Shown: positions 1 through 8,272 of the stretch, piece after piece
Position numbering within the stretch: the first letter of the stretch is position 1
Layout: every line of letters begins with the position of its first letter
Assembly: GCA_025056305.1 (NCBI GenBank)
Contig: JANWWJ010000006.1
Span: 1 to 46,735 of the forward strand
Length of the DNA: 46,735 nt
Direction of reading: 5' to 3'
Origin: Chitinophagales bacterium
GTDB taxonomy: Bacteria; Bacteroidota; Bacteroidia; Chitinophagales; UBA10324
The notes under the pieces: model-generated
Told to the model about the DNA's origin: nothing
Database searches by the model: none
Seen by the model: the letters and a program-made list of their open reading frames with translations, nothing else
Position numbers and translations under genes: made by a program

Positions 1-147
1 CTCTTCTGCCGTGATCACAGGCAGCTCGGGATGGTCAAAGCCCCGCACATGGTAGTACTGCGGCAGGGGGCGGTCGGGCAGGCCGGCGCCGTAGCGCTGC
101 ACCAGCTTTTCGTTATGGCGGCTCAGGTAGGCCACATCGTAGCACAT
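1..147 (-). CDS. SRAP (YedK/HMCES-like) abasic-site protein, N-terminal 49 residues
   Basis: Only the first 49 codons lie in the window; the gene runs off the left edge. The start reads Met-Cys-Tyr-Asp-Val, and residues 30-46 read QYYHVRGFDHPELPVIT, typical of the SRAP family. In that family the initiator Met is removed and Cys2 becomes the N-terminal nucleophile, which forms a covalent link with abasic sites in single-stranded DNA and shields them. Cys2 is present here. The ATG lies 28 bp after the dinB stop on the same strand, so the two are probably co-transcribed. The leader is very A/T-rich with no Shine-Dalgarno sequence. Family assignment is firm despite the truncation. The catalytic Glu and His further along cannot be checked. 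Confidence 0.88.
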   Translation of the reverse strand, partial: MCYDVAYLSRHNEKLVQRYGAGLPDRPLPQYYHVRGFDHPELPVITAEE

Positions 148-175
148 GAGTGTGTTTTTTTATTAAGAAAATTTT

Positions 176-1345
176 TTATGAATCTGCAGGTGCTGTGGTA
201 AAGCCGGCGGCACGGCCGATGCTGCGGGATCCGAAGCGATGACGCAGGCGGTCCAGGGCTTCGTACAGTCGCTGCGTGCGGAGGCCCTCGGCAAACAGAC
301 TCAGTTGCTGGTTGGCAGCGGTGAGCTGGCTGAACCGCACCCCCACCAGCCGCACGCGCAGCCGCCTTTGGTAGAGCCGGTCAAACAATGCCCTGACCAC
401 CGGCAGCACCTCATGATCGCTGCAGGTGCAGGGCAAGCGGCGCTGCATGGTGTGGGTGTCGAAATTGCTGTAGCGAATCTTGACCGTCACGCAACCGGTA
501 CAGTACCCTTCACGACGCAGCTCATAGAGCAACCCCTCGGTCAGAGCCAGCAGCCGGCTCCACAGTAGGTCGGTATCTATGGTGTCCGCATCCAGCGTTT
601 CTTCAGCCGACAGACTGCGCTGTGCCGCTGCAGGTCTTACCGGCGTGTCATCCTGCCCTTGGGCTTTCTGCCACAACAGCCGGCCATGGCGGCCCAACAG
701 CTTTTCCAATAGTTCCACGGGCATGAGCTGCAGCGTGCCGATGCGCTCCACGCCCATGCGCCGCAGCAGCTGATAAGTCTTTTCGCCCACCATGGGGAGC
801 TGGCGGATACTGAGCGGTGCAAGAAAGGTGCGTTCCGTGCCGCGCTCCACTTCCAGGTGATTGTCGGGCTTAGCTACCCCCGTAGCCACCTTGGCTACCG
901 TCTTGTTTATCGACAAGCCGAACGAACAAGGCAGGCCGGTTTCTTTCTTTACCCTCTGCCATAGTTCCAGGGCCCAACGCCGACAGCCCCAAAATCGATC
1001 CATGCCGGTCAGATCCAGGTAAAACTCATCAATAGAGGCCTGTTCATACACCGGCGCATGCATGCGAATGATTTGAGCTACCTCATCCGACTTACGGACA
1101 TAGAGCTCGTAGTCACCTTGAACTATATAAGCATCGGGGCAAAGGCGGCGGGCCAGCCTCAGCGACATGCCCGAATAAATCCCATAGTGCCTGGCCTCAT
1201 AACTGCAGGCAGCCACTACGGCCCGTTCGCCTGTACCCCCTACCAACACCGGTCGTTGCCGCAACTTCGGGTTCATCTGCCGGGCTACGGCTACGAAAAA
1301 GCTGTCTAAGTCCAGATGCACAATGGTGCGCTCTGAGGAATTCAT
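176..1345 (-). CDS. dinB: DNA polymerase IV (Y-family translesion polymerase)
   Basis: 389 residues, a normal length for the family. The N-terminus carries the HLDLDSFFVAV motif with metal ligand Asp12 and the expected steric-gate aromatic Phe17. The second catalytic motif SIDEF supplies Asp106 and Glu107. A helix-hairpin-helix-like thumb region follows and then the little-finger domain. A canonical sliding-clamp motif QLSLF sits at 347-351, about 38 residues before the C-terminus. The role is error-prone bypass of DNA lesions in the cytoplasm. I chose the ATG at 1345. An in-frame TTG at 1366 would extend the protein by 7 residues, but that stretch is occupied by a 17-bp palindrome. The SRAP gene follows 28 bp downstream, which suggests a damage-response operon. 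Confidence 0.95.
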   Translation of the reverse strand: MNSSERTIVHLDLDSFFVAVARQMNPKLRQRPVLVGGTGERAVVAACSYEARHYGIYSGMSLRLARRLCPDAYIVQGDYELYVRKSDEVAQIIRMHAPVYEQASIDEFYLDLTGMDRFWGCRRWALELWQRVKKETGLPCSFGLSINKTVAKVATGVAKPDNHLEVERGTERTFLAPLSIRQLPMVGEKTYQLLRRMGVERIGTLQLMPVELLEKLLGRHGRLLWQKAQGQDDTPVRPAAAQRSLSAEETLDADTIDTDLLWSRLLALTEGLLYELRREGYCTGCVTVKIRYSNFDTHTMQRRLPCTCSDHEVLPVVRALFDRLYQRRLRVRLVGVRFSQLTAANQQLSLFAEGLRTQRLYEALDRLRHRFGSRSIGRAAGFTTAPADS

Positions 1346-1348
1346 GGC

Positions 1349-1389
1349 TGATTGTATTACAATCAACTGGCGTGATTGTAATTACGTCA
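1349..1389 (-). promoter_or_regulatory. Twin palindromic operator candidate in front of dinB
   Basis: Positions 1349-1365 read TGATTGTATTACAATCA, a perfect 8-1-8 inverted repeat ending 3 bp before the dinB start codon. A second site at 1373-1389 begins with the same half-site TGATTGTA exactly 24 bp further on, but its other half is degenerate. Three copies of the half-site therefore lie in 41 bp, the layout expected for a dimeric repressor bound at tandem operators. No TAnnTTTG element is visible between these sites and the ATG. The regulator is unknown; a LexA-like or other damage-responsive repressor is an inference from the genes it precedes. Confidence 0.5.
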
Positions 1390-1434
1390 TTTTCGACGAC
1401 ACAAAAAAATTTTTGTTGCCGGAAAGGGGCCGTC

Positions 1435-3255
1435 CTATTGCAGCACGATGCGCCGCACCTGCAAGTGATCTCCGCAGCAAAAGCGTGCCACATACACGCC
1501 GGCCGGCAGCCGTCCCTGTTCCTGCAGCACATTGGAAACGGTGGCTGCCGCCACCCAGCCTCGATAAACGGGCTGCCCGCCCAGCGTGAATACGACTACT
1601 TCACAGTCGGCCCTAGCCTCTATCGAACCCAAACCTACATTCAAGCTGGTATCCACATCCGCAGGAATGTAGATGCATGGACCGATGGGCCCCGGATCGG
1701 TAGAAGCCCCTACGTGCGAATAGTCCACATTCTTGAGCTTGCAGTTGAGAATGGTATCAACGTAAAAATCGCCATAGACCTGACGGATGCTGTCCAACAG
1801 GCAACGGTAATAGTCGGCTACTTTTTGATAGTAGGGATCGTTGATGAGGTTGACGTTTTCTTTTGGGTCGTTGATTAAATCAAAGAGCTGTTCGGTTGTC
1901 GAATTACAAAAACTTTTAATGTATTTGAAGTAAGGGGTACGCACGGCACGGATGGCCGGCGTTTCATTGGCCAGCCATGGATGAATGGGATCTTTTTCGA
2001 TTTCGCTCCACACTTCGTACAGGAAGGCATTGCGCTTGACTTCGCCCTGATAGAGGGCGCGCAGCGAATGGCCTTGCATGCCATAGGTGTTGGGAATGCC
2101 AGCCGCATCCAGAATGGTGGGGGCCCAATCGACGTTAATGCCCATCACATCATACACCTCTACGGGCTCGGGGAACCATTTAGGGTATCGAATAAACATG
2201 GGCAGGCGAATCGACTCTTCCAACGGCAACTGCTTGCCCTGCAGCTTGTGTTCTGATTTTAGATTGCCGTTGTCGCTGGTGTACATGATCAGGCATTGAT
2301 CCAAAATGCCTGCGGTATCTTCCAGAAACTTCAAGAAGGCACCCGTTACCGCTTCCACGCCCGCCAACAGTTCAAAGTAGCCGCGATAAGTGGAATCCTG
2401 CACGATAGAGTCGCCTGCTTCATTGTCCGGATAGTAATACGAAGGAAAGTTTTTGGTGTATTTATTGGCATTTTCCGGATAGGGCATAGGAATGGTATCA
2501 AAGATGTCTTTCTCCTGCGGACGCGGGATGTAGGGCACATGAGGCGCCCGGTGTGCCATGAACAGGAAAAACGGTTGGCCCGGCGGACGGCTGATGATGC
2601 GGCCGACCGCATAGTTCTTGATGATATCGGTGGTGTGTCCGCCGATGACTACTTTGATGACGCTGTTGCCGGTGCTGATAAGGTATTTGGCGGGGCTGTA
2701 GCTTTCGGTGATCGCCACCAGATAATCGTCGAAGCCACGTAGGCTGTCCAGGTCAAAGCCCAGCTTGCCACTTAGTACCGTGTAGTATCCATTGGCCTGA
2801 AGGATTTCAGAAATCCACGGGAAACAACAGTCAATTTCTTCTGGATTCGTTGTAGCCCCATGGCGGTGGGGATACATGCCGGTAAAGAAGGTGCCGCGCG
2901 AGGGAGTGCATAGGGGAAGTACGGCAAAGAAGTTTTTGAAGTTAGCTCCCTCCAAGGCCAGCCGGTCTATGGCAGGTGTTTTGAACCAACTGGGCCCACC
3001 ATTGACGCCGTAAGAATCCCACCGCGAGTCATCAACCATTATGAAAATAATGTTGGGACGATCATCGCGTGTGGCCGAGGCCGACGCCGTCGGAGGCCGC
3101 GGTGCAAATATGCCGTATCGTTCGTGTGCCTCTTGCAGCGTTAAAGTATCGGCTACTTCTATAATTTTTGCAGGCAAGCGACTTTGGGCCAATCCTGCCG
3201 TGAATGTGCTACACATCCATAACGCAAGGGCACACACCCACAGCCTTTCGCACAT
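1435..3255 (-). CDS. Secreted sulfatase with T9SS C-terminal sorting domain
   Basis: 606 residues. An N-terminal signal peptide (about 1-24) precedes an arylsulfatase-type alkaline-phosphatase fold. The metal-binding pair Asp75-Asp76 lies in IIFIMVDD. The sulfatase signature CTPSRG puts the formylglycine precursor at Cys116, so the enzyme needs a formylglycine-generating enzyme or anSME maturase, and none is in the window. TSDNG further on contributes another metal ligand. The last ~70 residues resemble a type A T9SS sorting domain, ending in PAGVYVARF...RRIVLQ, so export to the cell surface or medium is expected. The substrate cannot be told from sequence. Its ATG lies 2 bp after the rnhB stop, so it is translated from the same mRNA as rnhB. 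Confidence 0.88.
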   Translation of the reverse strand: MCERLWVCALALWMCSTFTAGLAQSRLPAKIIEVADTLTLQEAHERYGIFAPRPPTASASATRDDRPNIIFIMVDDSRWDSYGVNGGPSWFKTPAIDRLALEGANFKNFFAVLPLCTPSRGTFFTGMYPHRHGATTNPEEIDCCFPWISEILQANGYYTVLSGKLGFDLDSLRGFDDYLVAITESYSPAKYLISTGNSVIKVVIGGHTTDIIKNYAVGRIISRPPGQPFFLFMAHRAPHVPYIPRPQEKDIFDTIPMPYPENANKYTKNFPSYYYPDNEAGDSIVQDSTYRGYFELLAGVEAVTGAFLKFLEDTAGILDQCLIMYTSDNGNLKSEHKLQGKQLPLEESIRLPMFIRYPKWFPEPVEVYDVMGINVDWAPTILDAAGIPNTYGMQGHSLRALYQGEVKRNAFLYEVWSEIEKDPIHPWLANETPAIRAVRTPYFKYIKSFCNSTTEQLFDLINDPKENVNLINDPYYQKVADYYRCLLDSIRQVYGDFYVDTILNCKLKNVDYSHVGASTDPGPIGPCIYIPADVDTSLNVGLGSIEARADCEVVVFTLGGQPVYRGWVAAATVSNVLQEQGRLPAGVYVARFCCGDHLQVRRIVLQ

Positions 3256-3257
3256 GA

Positions 3258-3932
3258 TTACCCACCCTCCTTCTGACTTCCAAAAATAGTCCTTTGTCGC
3301 TGTTCTTCAAGCTTTAAGGGAACCTCGATGTTCCTGTGTGCCCATCCGGCCGTTTTGCTAAAGCGCTTGAGAAACTGGATGCGGTGCTGAGGACAAGGCC
3401 CATGGGTAATAAGCGCCTGGCAGTGTTCCCTCGTCCCGTAACCTTTGTTGGACTGCCAGTTGTAGCATGGGTATTGCTGATGCAATTGCTCCATGAGCTG
3501 ATCGCGATGCGTCTTTGCCAAAATGCTCGCAGCCGCGATTGAGATATAAGTGCCGTCGCCGTGAATGATGCAGCGATGAGGAATTTTCTTATATGAAAAA
3601 AACCTATTGCCATCAACCAGGATCAGCGAAATGTTATGGTGAAGGGCATCCAGGGCCCGGTGCATGGCCAACAGGGTTGCCCTCAGAATGTTAAGGCGGT
3701 TGATTTCTGCTACATCGGCAACGCCTATAGCCCAGGCCAGAGCTGCCTGTTCGATCAGCGGGCGCAACTGTTGGCGCTGGCGCGGCGAAAGCTTTTTGGA
3801 ATCGTTGCACAAGGGATGATGGTAACCGGGCGGCAGCACCACGGCTGCTGCCACTACCGGCCCGGCCAGAGCACCGCGCCCTGCTTCGTCGCAGCCGGCT
3901 TCCCCCTGCGACGCAACCAACGCTGGCGACAT
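3258..3932 (-). CDS. rnhB: Ribonuclease HII
   Basis: 224 residues, typical for the family. It removes ribonucleotides from DNA and cleaves RNA in RNA-DNA hybrids. The catalytic carboxylates are visible: Asp15 and Glu16 in GCDEAGRG, Asp107 in LILVDGN and Asp144 in THRDQL. The GRG motif that recognises the RNA-DNA junction is intact at 18-20. The ATG at 3932 is preceded by a one-mismatch TAnnTTTG element (TAACTTAG, 3942-3949) nine bases upstream, so the gene may have its own promoter despite lying 57 bp behind the transglycosylase gene. The sulfatase gene follows after only 2 bp. Confidence 0.95.
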   Translation of the reverse strand: MSPALVASQGEAGCDEAGRGALAGPVVAAAVVLPPGYHHPLCNDSKKLSPRQRQQLRPLIEQAALAWAIGVADVAEINRLNILRATLLAMHRALDALHHNISLILVDGNRFFSYKKIPHRCIIHGDGTYISIAAASILAKTHRDQLMEQLHQQYPCYNWQSNKGYGTREHCQALITHGPCPQHRIQFLKRFSKTAGWAHRNIEVPLKLEEQRQRTIFGSQKEGG

Positions 3933-3989
3933 GGCTGCCGCCTAAGTTATTGGCCCAGCATGTTCTACACAACCAGGCCGAATGCCGCT

Positions 3990-4937
3990 TTAAGCCGGTA
4001 GTTTGATCTGGTAGGGACGCCGTTCTTTATTGGTCAACGAATAACTGATGAGCCACGGATTGAGAAGGCGCAACGTTTTGTAGCTGGTTCCATGCTGTCG
4101 AGCAAAATCGGGTAAAGACGAAATCGTAGTGTCGACCGTCACAACGCGGTAGGGCTGCGCCGGATATTCGTCTTCTGCAGTTAAGAAGAACCCGTATTGC
4201 TGCGGATTCTGCAGAATAATTTTCAGAGCCAGAATGCGATACACATACCGGGCGGTTTCGGGATTCAGGTATAGCTCGTAGTAGTTATTGGTTTTTTGAT
4301 TACGCACGGCTGCTTCCAATCCCTCCATACCGCGGTTGAAGGCTGCGGCGGCCATGGTCCAGCTTCCAAACCGTTCCTTGGCATCTTTCAGGTAGCGGAT
4401 AGCTGCCTCCGTGGCCTTTTCCGGATGCAACCGCTCGTCAATTTCCGCATTGATGGTAAGTCCGTACTTCTGCGCTGTAGGTTTCATCAACTGCCACAAG
4501 CCCAAGGCCCCCTGCGGCGACTGAGCGGTATGCTGGAGGTTACTTTCGGCAATGCACAGATAGATGAAATCTTTATGCATGCCGTGACGCTCCAAAATGG
4601 GCTCAATCAGGGGTACCACTTGCCGGTATTCTTTAAGCAGAAACAAGGTTTGCGAATGCCAGTAGGAATTAATGAGCAGCTCACGGTCCAGTCGCTTGCG
4701 CACATCAGGATCGTGCAACGGCACAGGCTCTCCGGCAAAATCCAGACGCGCAGGAATTTTTACCGAATACCAACGGTTTTCAGTCGGCGAGTAGATGGTA
4801 CTGGTCAGATAGCTCGCTGCCCCGCTTTGCCGATCGATCCGGATGGCTTGTACCGACACAAACATCAACATCAGTACAGCCAGCAACACCGAGCTGCGCA
4901 ACAGCAGAGGTCTGGAAATGCGAAAGCCCTTAACCAT
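3990..4937 (-). CDS. Lytic murein transglycosylase (SLT family, MltD-like)
   Basis: 315 residues. An N-terminal hydrophobic segment (about 10-31) serves as signal peptide or anchor. The SLT domain has the catalytic Glu131 in the ES motif and the ALGLWQLM segment at 144-151, both hallmarks of goose-type lysozyme-fold transglycosylases. It should cleave the MurNAc-GlcNAc bond of peptidoglycan in the periplasm to give 1,6-anhydro ends. The C-terminal ~50 residues look like one degenerate LysM-like repeat (TISSLPDFARQHGTSYKTLR), which would help bind glycan. The gene overlaps the stop of the upstream DUF2480 gene by 8 bp, so translation is probably coupled. Confidence 0.9.
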   Translation of the reverse strand: MVKGFRISRPLLLRSSVLLAVLMLMFVSVQAIRIDRQSGAASYLTSTIYSPTENRWYSVKIPARLDFAGEPVPLHDPDVRKRLDRELLINSYWHSQTLFLLKEYRQVVPLIEPILERHGMHKDFIYLCIAESNLQHTAQSPQGALGLWQLMKPTAQKYGLTINAEIDERLHPEKATEAAIRYLKDAKERFGSWTMAAAAFNRGMEGLEAAVRNQKTNNYYELYLNPETARYVYRILALKIILQNPQQYGFFLTAEDEYPAQPYRVVTVDTTISSLPDFARQHGTSYKTLRLLNPWLISYSLTNKERRPYQIKLPA

Positions 4938-5457
4938 GGTCTGTGGTTTTGGCTTTGAATATGGGAACGTTAGAACATGCTTCTCCGTACATCAGGCTTT
5001 TGACTACAGGGCGCAGGCGTTCCGTGAGCTGCACATAAGCAGCCACCGGCACAGGCTTATTGCTGCACCCTTTTATGATGACGCGTTGCGCGTGGTACGG
5101 ACTGACATCCAACGTGGCGATTACACGACAGTAATGAGCTTCATCCAGCTGATCGGGACGGCAGAAGTGAACGGCGGCTGCTACCGGTTTTACATGCGCA
5201 GCGGCCAGCATGTAGGCCCAAACCGGCACGATGGCGTCGGCACTGCAATAAATGGCTACCCGCTTATGCCGGTAGGCTTCTAAATCGATATTTTTCAGTG
5301 CCTGGCGAAATTCCTTTTCGCGCAACACCAACCCCATGTACAGGTAGTCTTTCAGGTCGAACGAAGCAGGCTCTTCCGTAGGGTACCATGCTTCGAGGTC
5401 AATTGTGATTAAGCCACTTTCGGCCACACGGTTTACTATGAGCTGATCGTTAGCCAT
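4930..5457 (-). CDS. DUF2480 family protein
   Basis: 175 residues, soluble, no signal peptide. It matches my memory of the Bacteroidota-specific DUF2480 family: an N-terminal INRVxxSGLITIDLE-like start, FDLKDYLYMGLVLREKEFR, the central CSADAIVPVWAYML segment and a C-terminal VVKSLMYGEACSNVPIFK. The family has no established function. Conserved cysteines at the C-terminal end (KGCSNKPVP and GEACSNVP) suggest metal or thiol chemistry, but that is a guess. It is upstream of and overlaps the lytic transglycosylase gene by 8 bp, which hints at a shared mRNA only, not a shared pathway. Confidence 0.82.
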   Translation of the reverse strand: MANDQLIVNRVAESGLITIDLEAWYPTEEPASFDLKDYLYMGLVLREKEFRQALKNIDLEAYRHKRVAIYCSADAIVPVWAYMLAAAHVKPVAAAVHFCRPDQLDEAHYCRVIATLDVSPYHAQRVIIKGCSNKPVPVAAYVQLTERLRPVVKSLMYGEACSNVPIFKAKTTDHG

Positions 5458-5489
5458 CAGTTACGGTTTTGCAGTTCTGGAGTGGGGTA

Positions 5490-5506
5490 CGGCACTTTGG
5501 GTGCCG
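5490..5506 (-). terminator. Weak hairpin behind the ppiD-like gene
   Basis: A 6-bp G/C-rich stem CGGCAC/GTGCCG with a 5-nt loop lies in the 66-bp gap between the isomerase stop and the DUF2480 start. It has no T-tract after it on the minus strand, so it may be an attenuator or nothing at all. Confidence 0.25.
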
Positions 5507-5523
5507 CAGAAAAGAAAATTACG

Positions 5524-7647
5524 TCAGAAAAAGCGCACCCTGTTGTCTTCGATCTGAGCCATTTTTTTCAAAGCCTCGGTAACCTGGTATTGCATGCGTG
5601 GCTGCAATGACGACTGAATTTGTTGTTTAAACTGGCTATAGTCAGCAATAGCAGGGGGTTCGGTTATCGAATCAACCTGAACGACAAACACCCCTTGTTC
5701 TCCCAGGATGGGTTGCGATATTTTCTCCGGGTTCAAGGCAAATACAGCACCGATCACCCGCGGTTCGTAACCTAAGTTTTCAGCATAGGCATTTGAAAAA
5801 ACAACATGATCAGCTTTTTTAACCGGCTGACCGACCTTAGCAGCCACACCTTCCAGGGTGGCGTTTAATGCCAAGGCTTCCTGAAGCCGAGCTGCCAACA
5901 AGGCCCCTTTCTTCTCTTTACGCACCGCCATTTCTACCTGCGGCCGCACGTCGGCCAGGGCAGGCGTACCTTTCTGCTTTGCGCCGCGCAGCAAGGCTAC
6001 TACGTAGTGGTTTTCAATTGCAAAAGGCGCTGAAACCTCCCCTACCTCAGCCGCAAAGGCCCACTGTACCAGCTGCCGCCCCTGAGGCAAGCCAGGCAGG
6101 CTGTAGGTGTTTTTCATGACAACAGGAGCCGTGAGTTTTTGCAGCCGTTTTTCGGTTACGGCACGGTCAAACAGCTCTGCGGTAGCGTTTTCAGCGGCAA
6201 AACGTTGTGCCTGATCATATATACGTTTGTCGGTTTCACTGCTGGGCTCTACTGCCCGACTTATGAGGGCCACCTGAACCTTCGGTCTCGAATTAATGAT
6301 TTCATCAATACGTATCAGGTGGTAGCCGAATTCGGTACGTACGATACGAAGCTCGCCTACCTTACCTTCAAAAAACAAATAATGATTAAAGTTTTTTACC
6401 GTCTTACCCTGTGCAATGCTTCCGAGGTTACCCCCATTATTTCGTGTGCCTTCATCCTCAGAAAATTTTTTGGCAAGACTGTCAAAAGGTTCCCCATTGT
6501 TGGCTAATCGAGCTATGCTGTCAATCTTCTTCCACGCAGCCGAAGTATCGGCACCAGGTTCCACCCGCACCAAAATATGACGTGCTTTAACTGAATCAGG
6601 TACGGATCTACGATCCAGCAATACAGCAAGCTTATAAGCACCCTCTTCAAAATAAGGACCGATCAGAGTACCGAGCTTGACCTTAAACAACGTATCGCTG
6701 ACGGTCTCCGACTCAATTTCGTCCTGTGAATAATAATAAGGATCCAACCCTTTATCGGCGTATAACTTGATCAAATCGGTGTCAACAGGATTTGGCAAAA
6801 GCTTCTGATAGACTTCTTCGATGTAGCGTCGAGCTACGGCAGTGTCCTCAGGCGAGGGATTAACAGTAAAGAGCACGTATTCCAGATGTCTGCTTTCTTC
6901 CTGCTGAAATCGGGCTTTATTGGCATTCAGGTAGGCCAACAATTCCCCATCGGTAACGTTTACTTCCGTATCGGGGATCAGGTGGTAAGGCAGCATGACG
7001 AAGCGGATCTGCGCGCGGCGGTTCTTGTCTTTGTAATCTTCTTCAGCCAGCCATTTAGGAACGTAGATAGCCCCCTTGATTAAGGCTGAGTATTTACTGC
7101 TCAGCCGTTGCTCTTTTTGAGCCTTTTCGAAATTGACCCAACGCTGGCGCCGCTCGCCCGGCCGCTCGTTCGGACCCGTTTGGTCTAAATTTTCATAGTA
7201 ATTCCGCACCACCACAGGGTCAAATACCCCGGTCTGAGGGTTGGTAAAAGCCTGTTTGATTTCCGGTACAGGGTCATTACTGAAAAACATTTGTTTGAGC
7301 TCTTCTACCGGCACGCTCAGCCCCAACTTCCGATATTCTTCATGATTGATCCGTTCGTTAATCAGCTGATTCCACGTTTGTTCGCGCAGGGAGTTCAGCG
7401 TGTTTTCGTCAATGTTGCTTTGATTGGTCTGCAGTTTATAGTTGCTGATGTTTTCTTCTATGCGGTTAGCAAGTTCTGCGTAACGGATTTTTTCTCCGTC
7501 TATGATGCCGACAACGTCGGTGGAGCCCCGCAACAGTGCTGTTTCTGATTGCAAAGCCGTTTCTAGCACAAACACAGCCAGCGAAACCCCTATGAGAATC
7601 ACTACAATAGGACCGAACTTGTTGCGGATGGTTTGAATGAGCGCCAT
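5524..7647 (-). CDS. SurA/PpiD-like periplasmic peptidyl-prolyl isomerase
   Basis: 707 residues. One N-terminal membrane anchor (about 12-30, GPIVVILIGVSLAVFVLETAL) is followed by a long SurA_N/PpiD-type chaperone region. A parvulin rotamase domain sits in the middle, recognisable from KARHILVRVEP through GGNLGSIAQGKT to EFGYHLIRID. A second, degenerate parvulin-like module follows. The family folds outer-membrane and periplasmic proteins and is anchored in the inner membrane facing the periplasm. I chose the ATG at 7647, because the 11-residue TTG extension to 7680 would run across the -7 promoter element. It ends the coaX-OMP-lptC-ppiD cluster, which fits an envelope-assembly job. Confidence 0.9.
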   Translation of the reverse strand: MALIQTIRNKFGPIVVILIGVSLAVFVLETALQSETALLRGSTDVVGIIDGEKIRYAELANRIEENISNYKLQTNQSNIDENTLNSLREQTWNQLINERINHEEYRKLGLSVPVEELKQMFFSNDPVPEIKQAFTNPQTGVFDPVVVRNYYENLDQTGPNERPGERRQRWVNFEKAQKEQRLSSKYSALIKGAIYVPKWLAEEDYKDKNRRAQIRFVMLPYHLIPDTEVNVTDGELLAYLNANKARFQQEESRHLEYVLFTVNPSPEDTAVARRYIEEVYQKLLPNPVDTDLIKLYADKGLDPYYYSQDEIESETVSDTLFKVKLGTLIGPYFEEGAYKLAVLLDRRSVPDSVKARHILVRVEPGADTSAAWKKIDSIARLANNGEPFDSLAKKFSEDEGTRNNGGNLGSIAQGKTVKNFNHYLFFEGKVGELRIVRTEFGYHLIRIDEIINSRPKVQVALISRAVEPSSETDKRIYDQAQRFAAENATAELFDRAVTEKRLQKLTAPVVMKNTYSLPGLPQGRQLVQWAFAAEVGEVSAPFAIENHYVVALLRGAKQKGTPALADVRPQVEMAVRKEKKGALLAARLQEALALNATLEGVAAKVGQPVKKADHVVFSNAYAENLGYEPRVIGAVFALNPEKISQPILGEQGVFVVQVDSITEPPAIADYSQFKQQIQSSLQPRMQYQVTEALKKMAQIEDNRVRFF

Positions 7648-7677
7648 GCTGCCCGGATGAGCGTTTAAAAGGAGGTG

Positions 7678-7708
7678 CAAAATAACAGGAGGTGAGGGGA
7701 ATAAACAA
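7678..7708 (-). promoter_or_regulatory. Candidate promoter of the ppiD-like gene
   Basis: On the minus strand, TTG (7706-7708) is followed after 20 bp by TTATTTTG (7678-7685), a one-mismatch version of the Bacteroidota -7 element TAnnTTTG. The spacing fits the known -33/-7 layout. It lies in the 70-bp gap after lptC and would give a leader of about 25 nt. Confidence 0.45.
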
Positions 7709-7717
7709 GCCGACCAT

Positions 7718-8272
7718 TTAAGGCATGGCCGACCCCTCTAAACGGACCGTACCCCTGATTTTTCGGATTTTGTAGTTGGTCAGGTCTTCATTTGATTCAA
7801 AACCATCACCAAACATCATTTCATCACCCGTAGTAATGCGCACAAACTTATCGCTGTAAATGCGACGTGTCTTTTGATTCCAAATGAGCTCTTCAGTCTC
7901 CAATTTATCGCCGTTGATATTGGTAGCAACTACACGATTGCGGGCAATCATTTCATCGGCATGTTCATAGACCACCCCATAATCAGCCGTCAGGCGGCTC
8001 TGCTCTTGAAGTTTTTCATCAAAAAACCTCAAAAGCAATCCTTCGGGAAGTTCAGTCGTGATCTTCTCACCTTCCACAGTGCGCACCATGAGCGGGGCCT
8101 CCAATTCAGCCTTGATTTGTCCGGATTGACTATAAACCAATCTTACTTGATGAGCATGCTCTTTGTTGGGATCTTCCCCGGCGGTGATGCGTTTGATGGT
8201 GTCGGGGTCGCTGACACAGCTACCCATTACCCACAACAGAAAGAGCAACGAAATGCACTGCGTGCTGCTCAT
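7718..8272 (-). CDS. lptC: LptC-like LPS export lipoprotein
   Basis: 184 residues. A short signal peptide ends in VMGSC, giving a lipidated Cys19. The rest is the all-beta LptC/OstA-like fold, with strands such as GQIKAELEAPLMVRT, LTADYGVVYEHADEMIARNRV and KLETEELIWNQKTRRIYSDKFVRI. LptC passes lipopolysaccharide from the LptBFG transporter to the periplasmic LptA bridge. Bacteroidota versions are often lipoproteins, unlike the membrane-anchored E. coli protein. The ATG overlaps the stop of the upstream barrel gene by 4 bp (ATGA), so translation is coupled. Family assignment is good; the gene symbol is by homology only. Confidence 0.82.
   Translation of the reverse strand: MSSTQCISLLFLLWVMGSCVSDPDTIKRITAGEDPNKEHAHQVRLVYSQSGQIKAELEAPLMVRTVEGEKITTELPEGLLLRFFDEKLQEQSRLTADYGVVYEHADEMIARNRVVATNINGDKLETEELIWNQKTRRIYSDKFVRITTGDEMMFGDGFESNEDLTNYKIRKIRGTVRLEGSAMP

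Noticed and set aside
1372-1878. Plus-strand open frame of 168 codons over the sulfatase 3' end
   Set aside because: It is antisense to a well-supported sulfatase and T9SS domain, has no recognisable motif and is a frame shadow.
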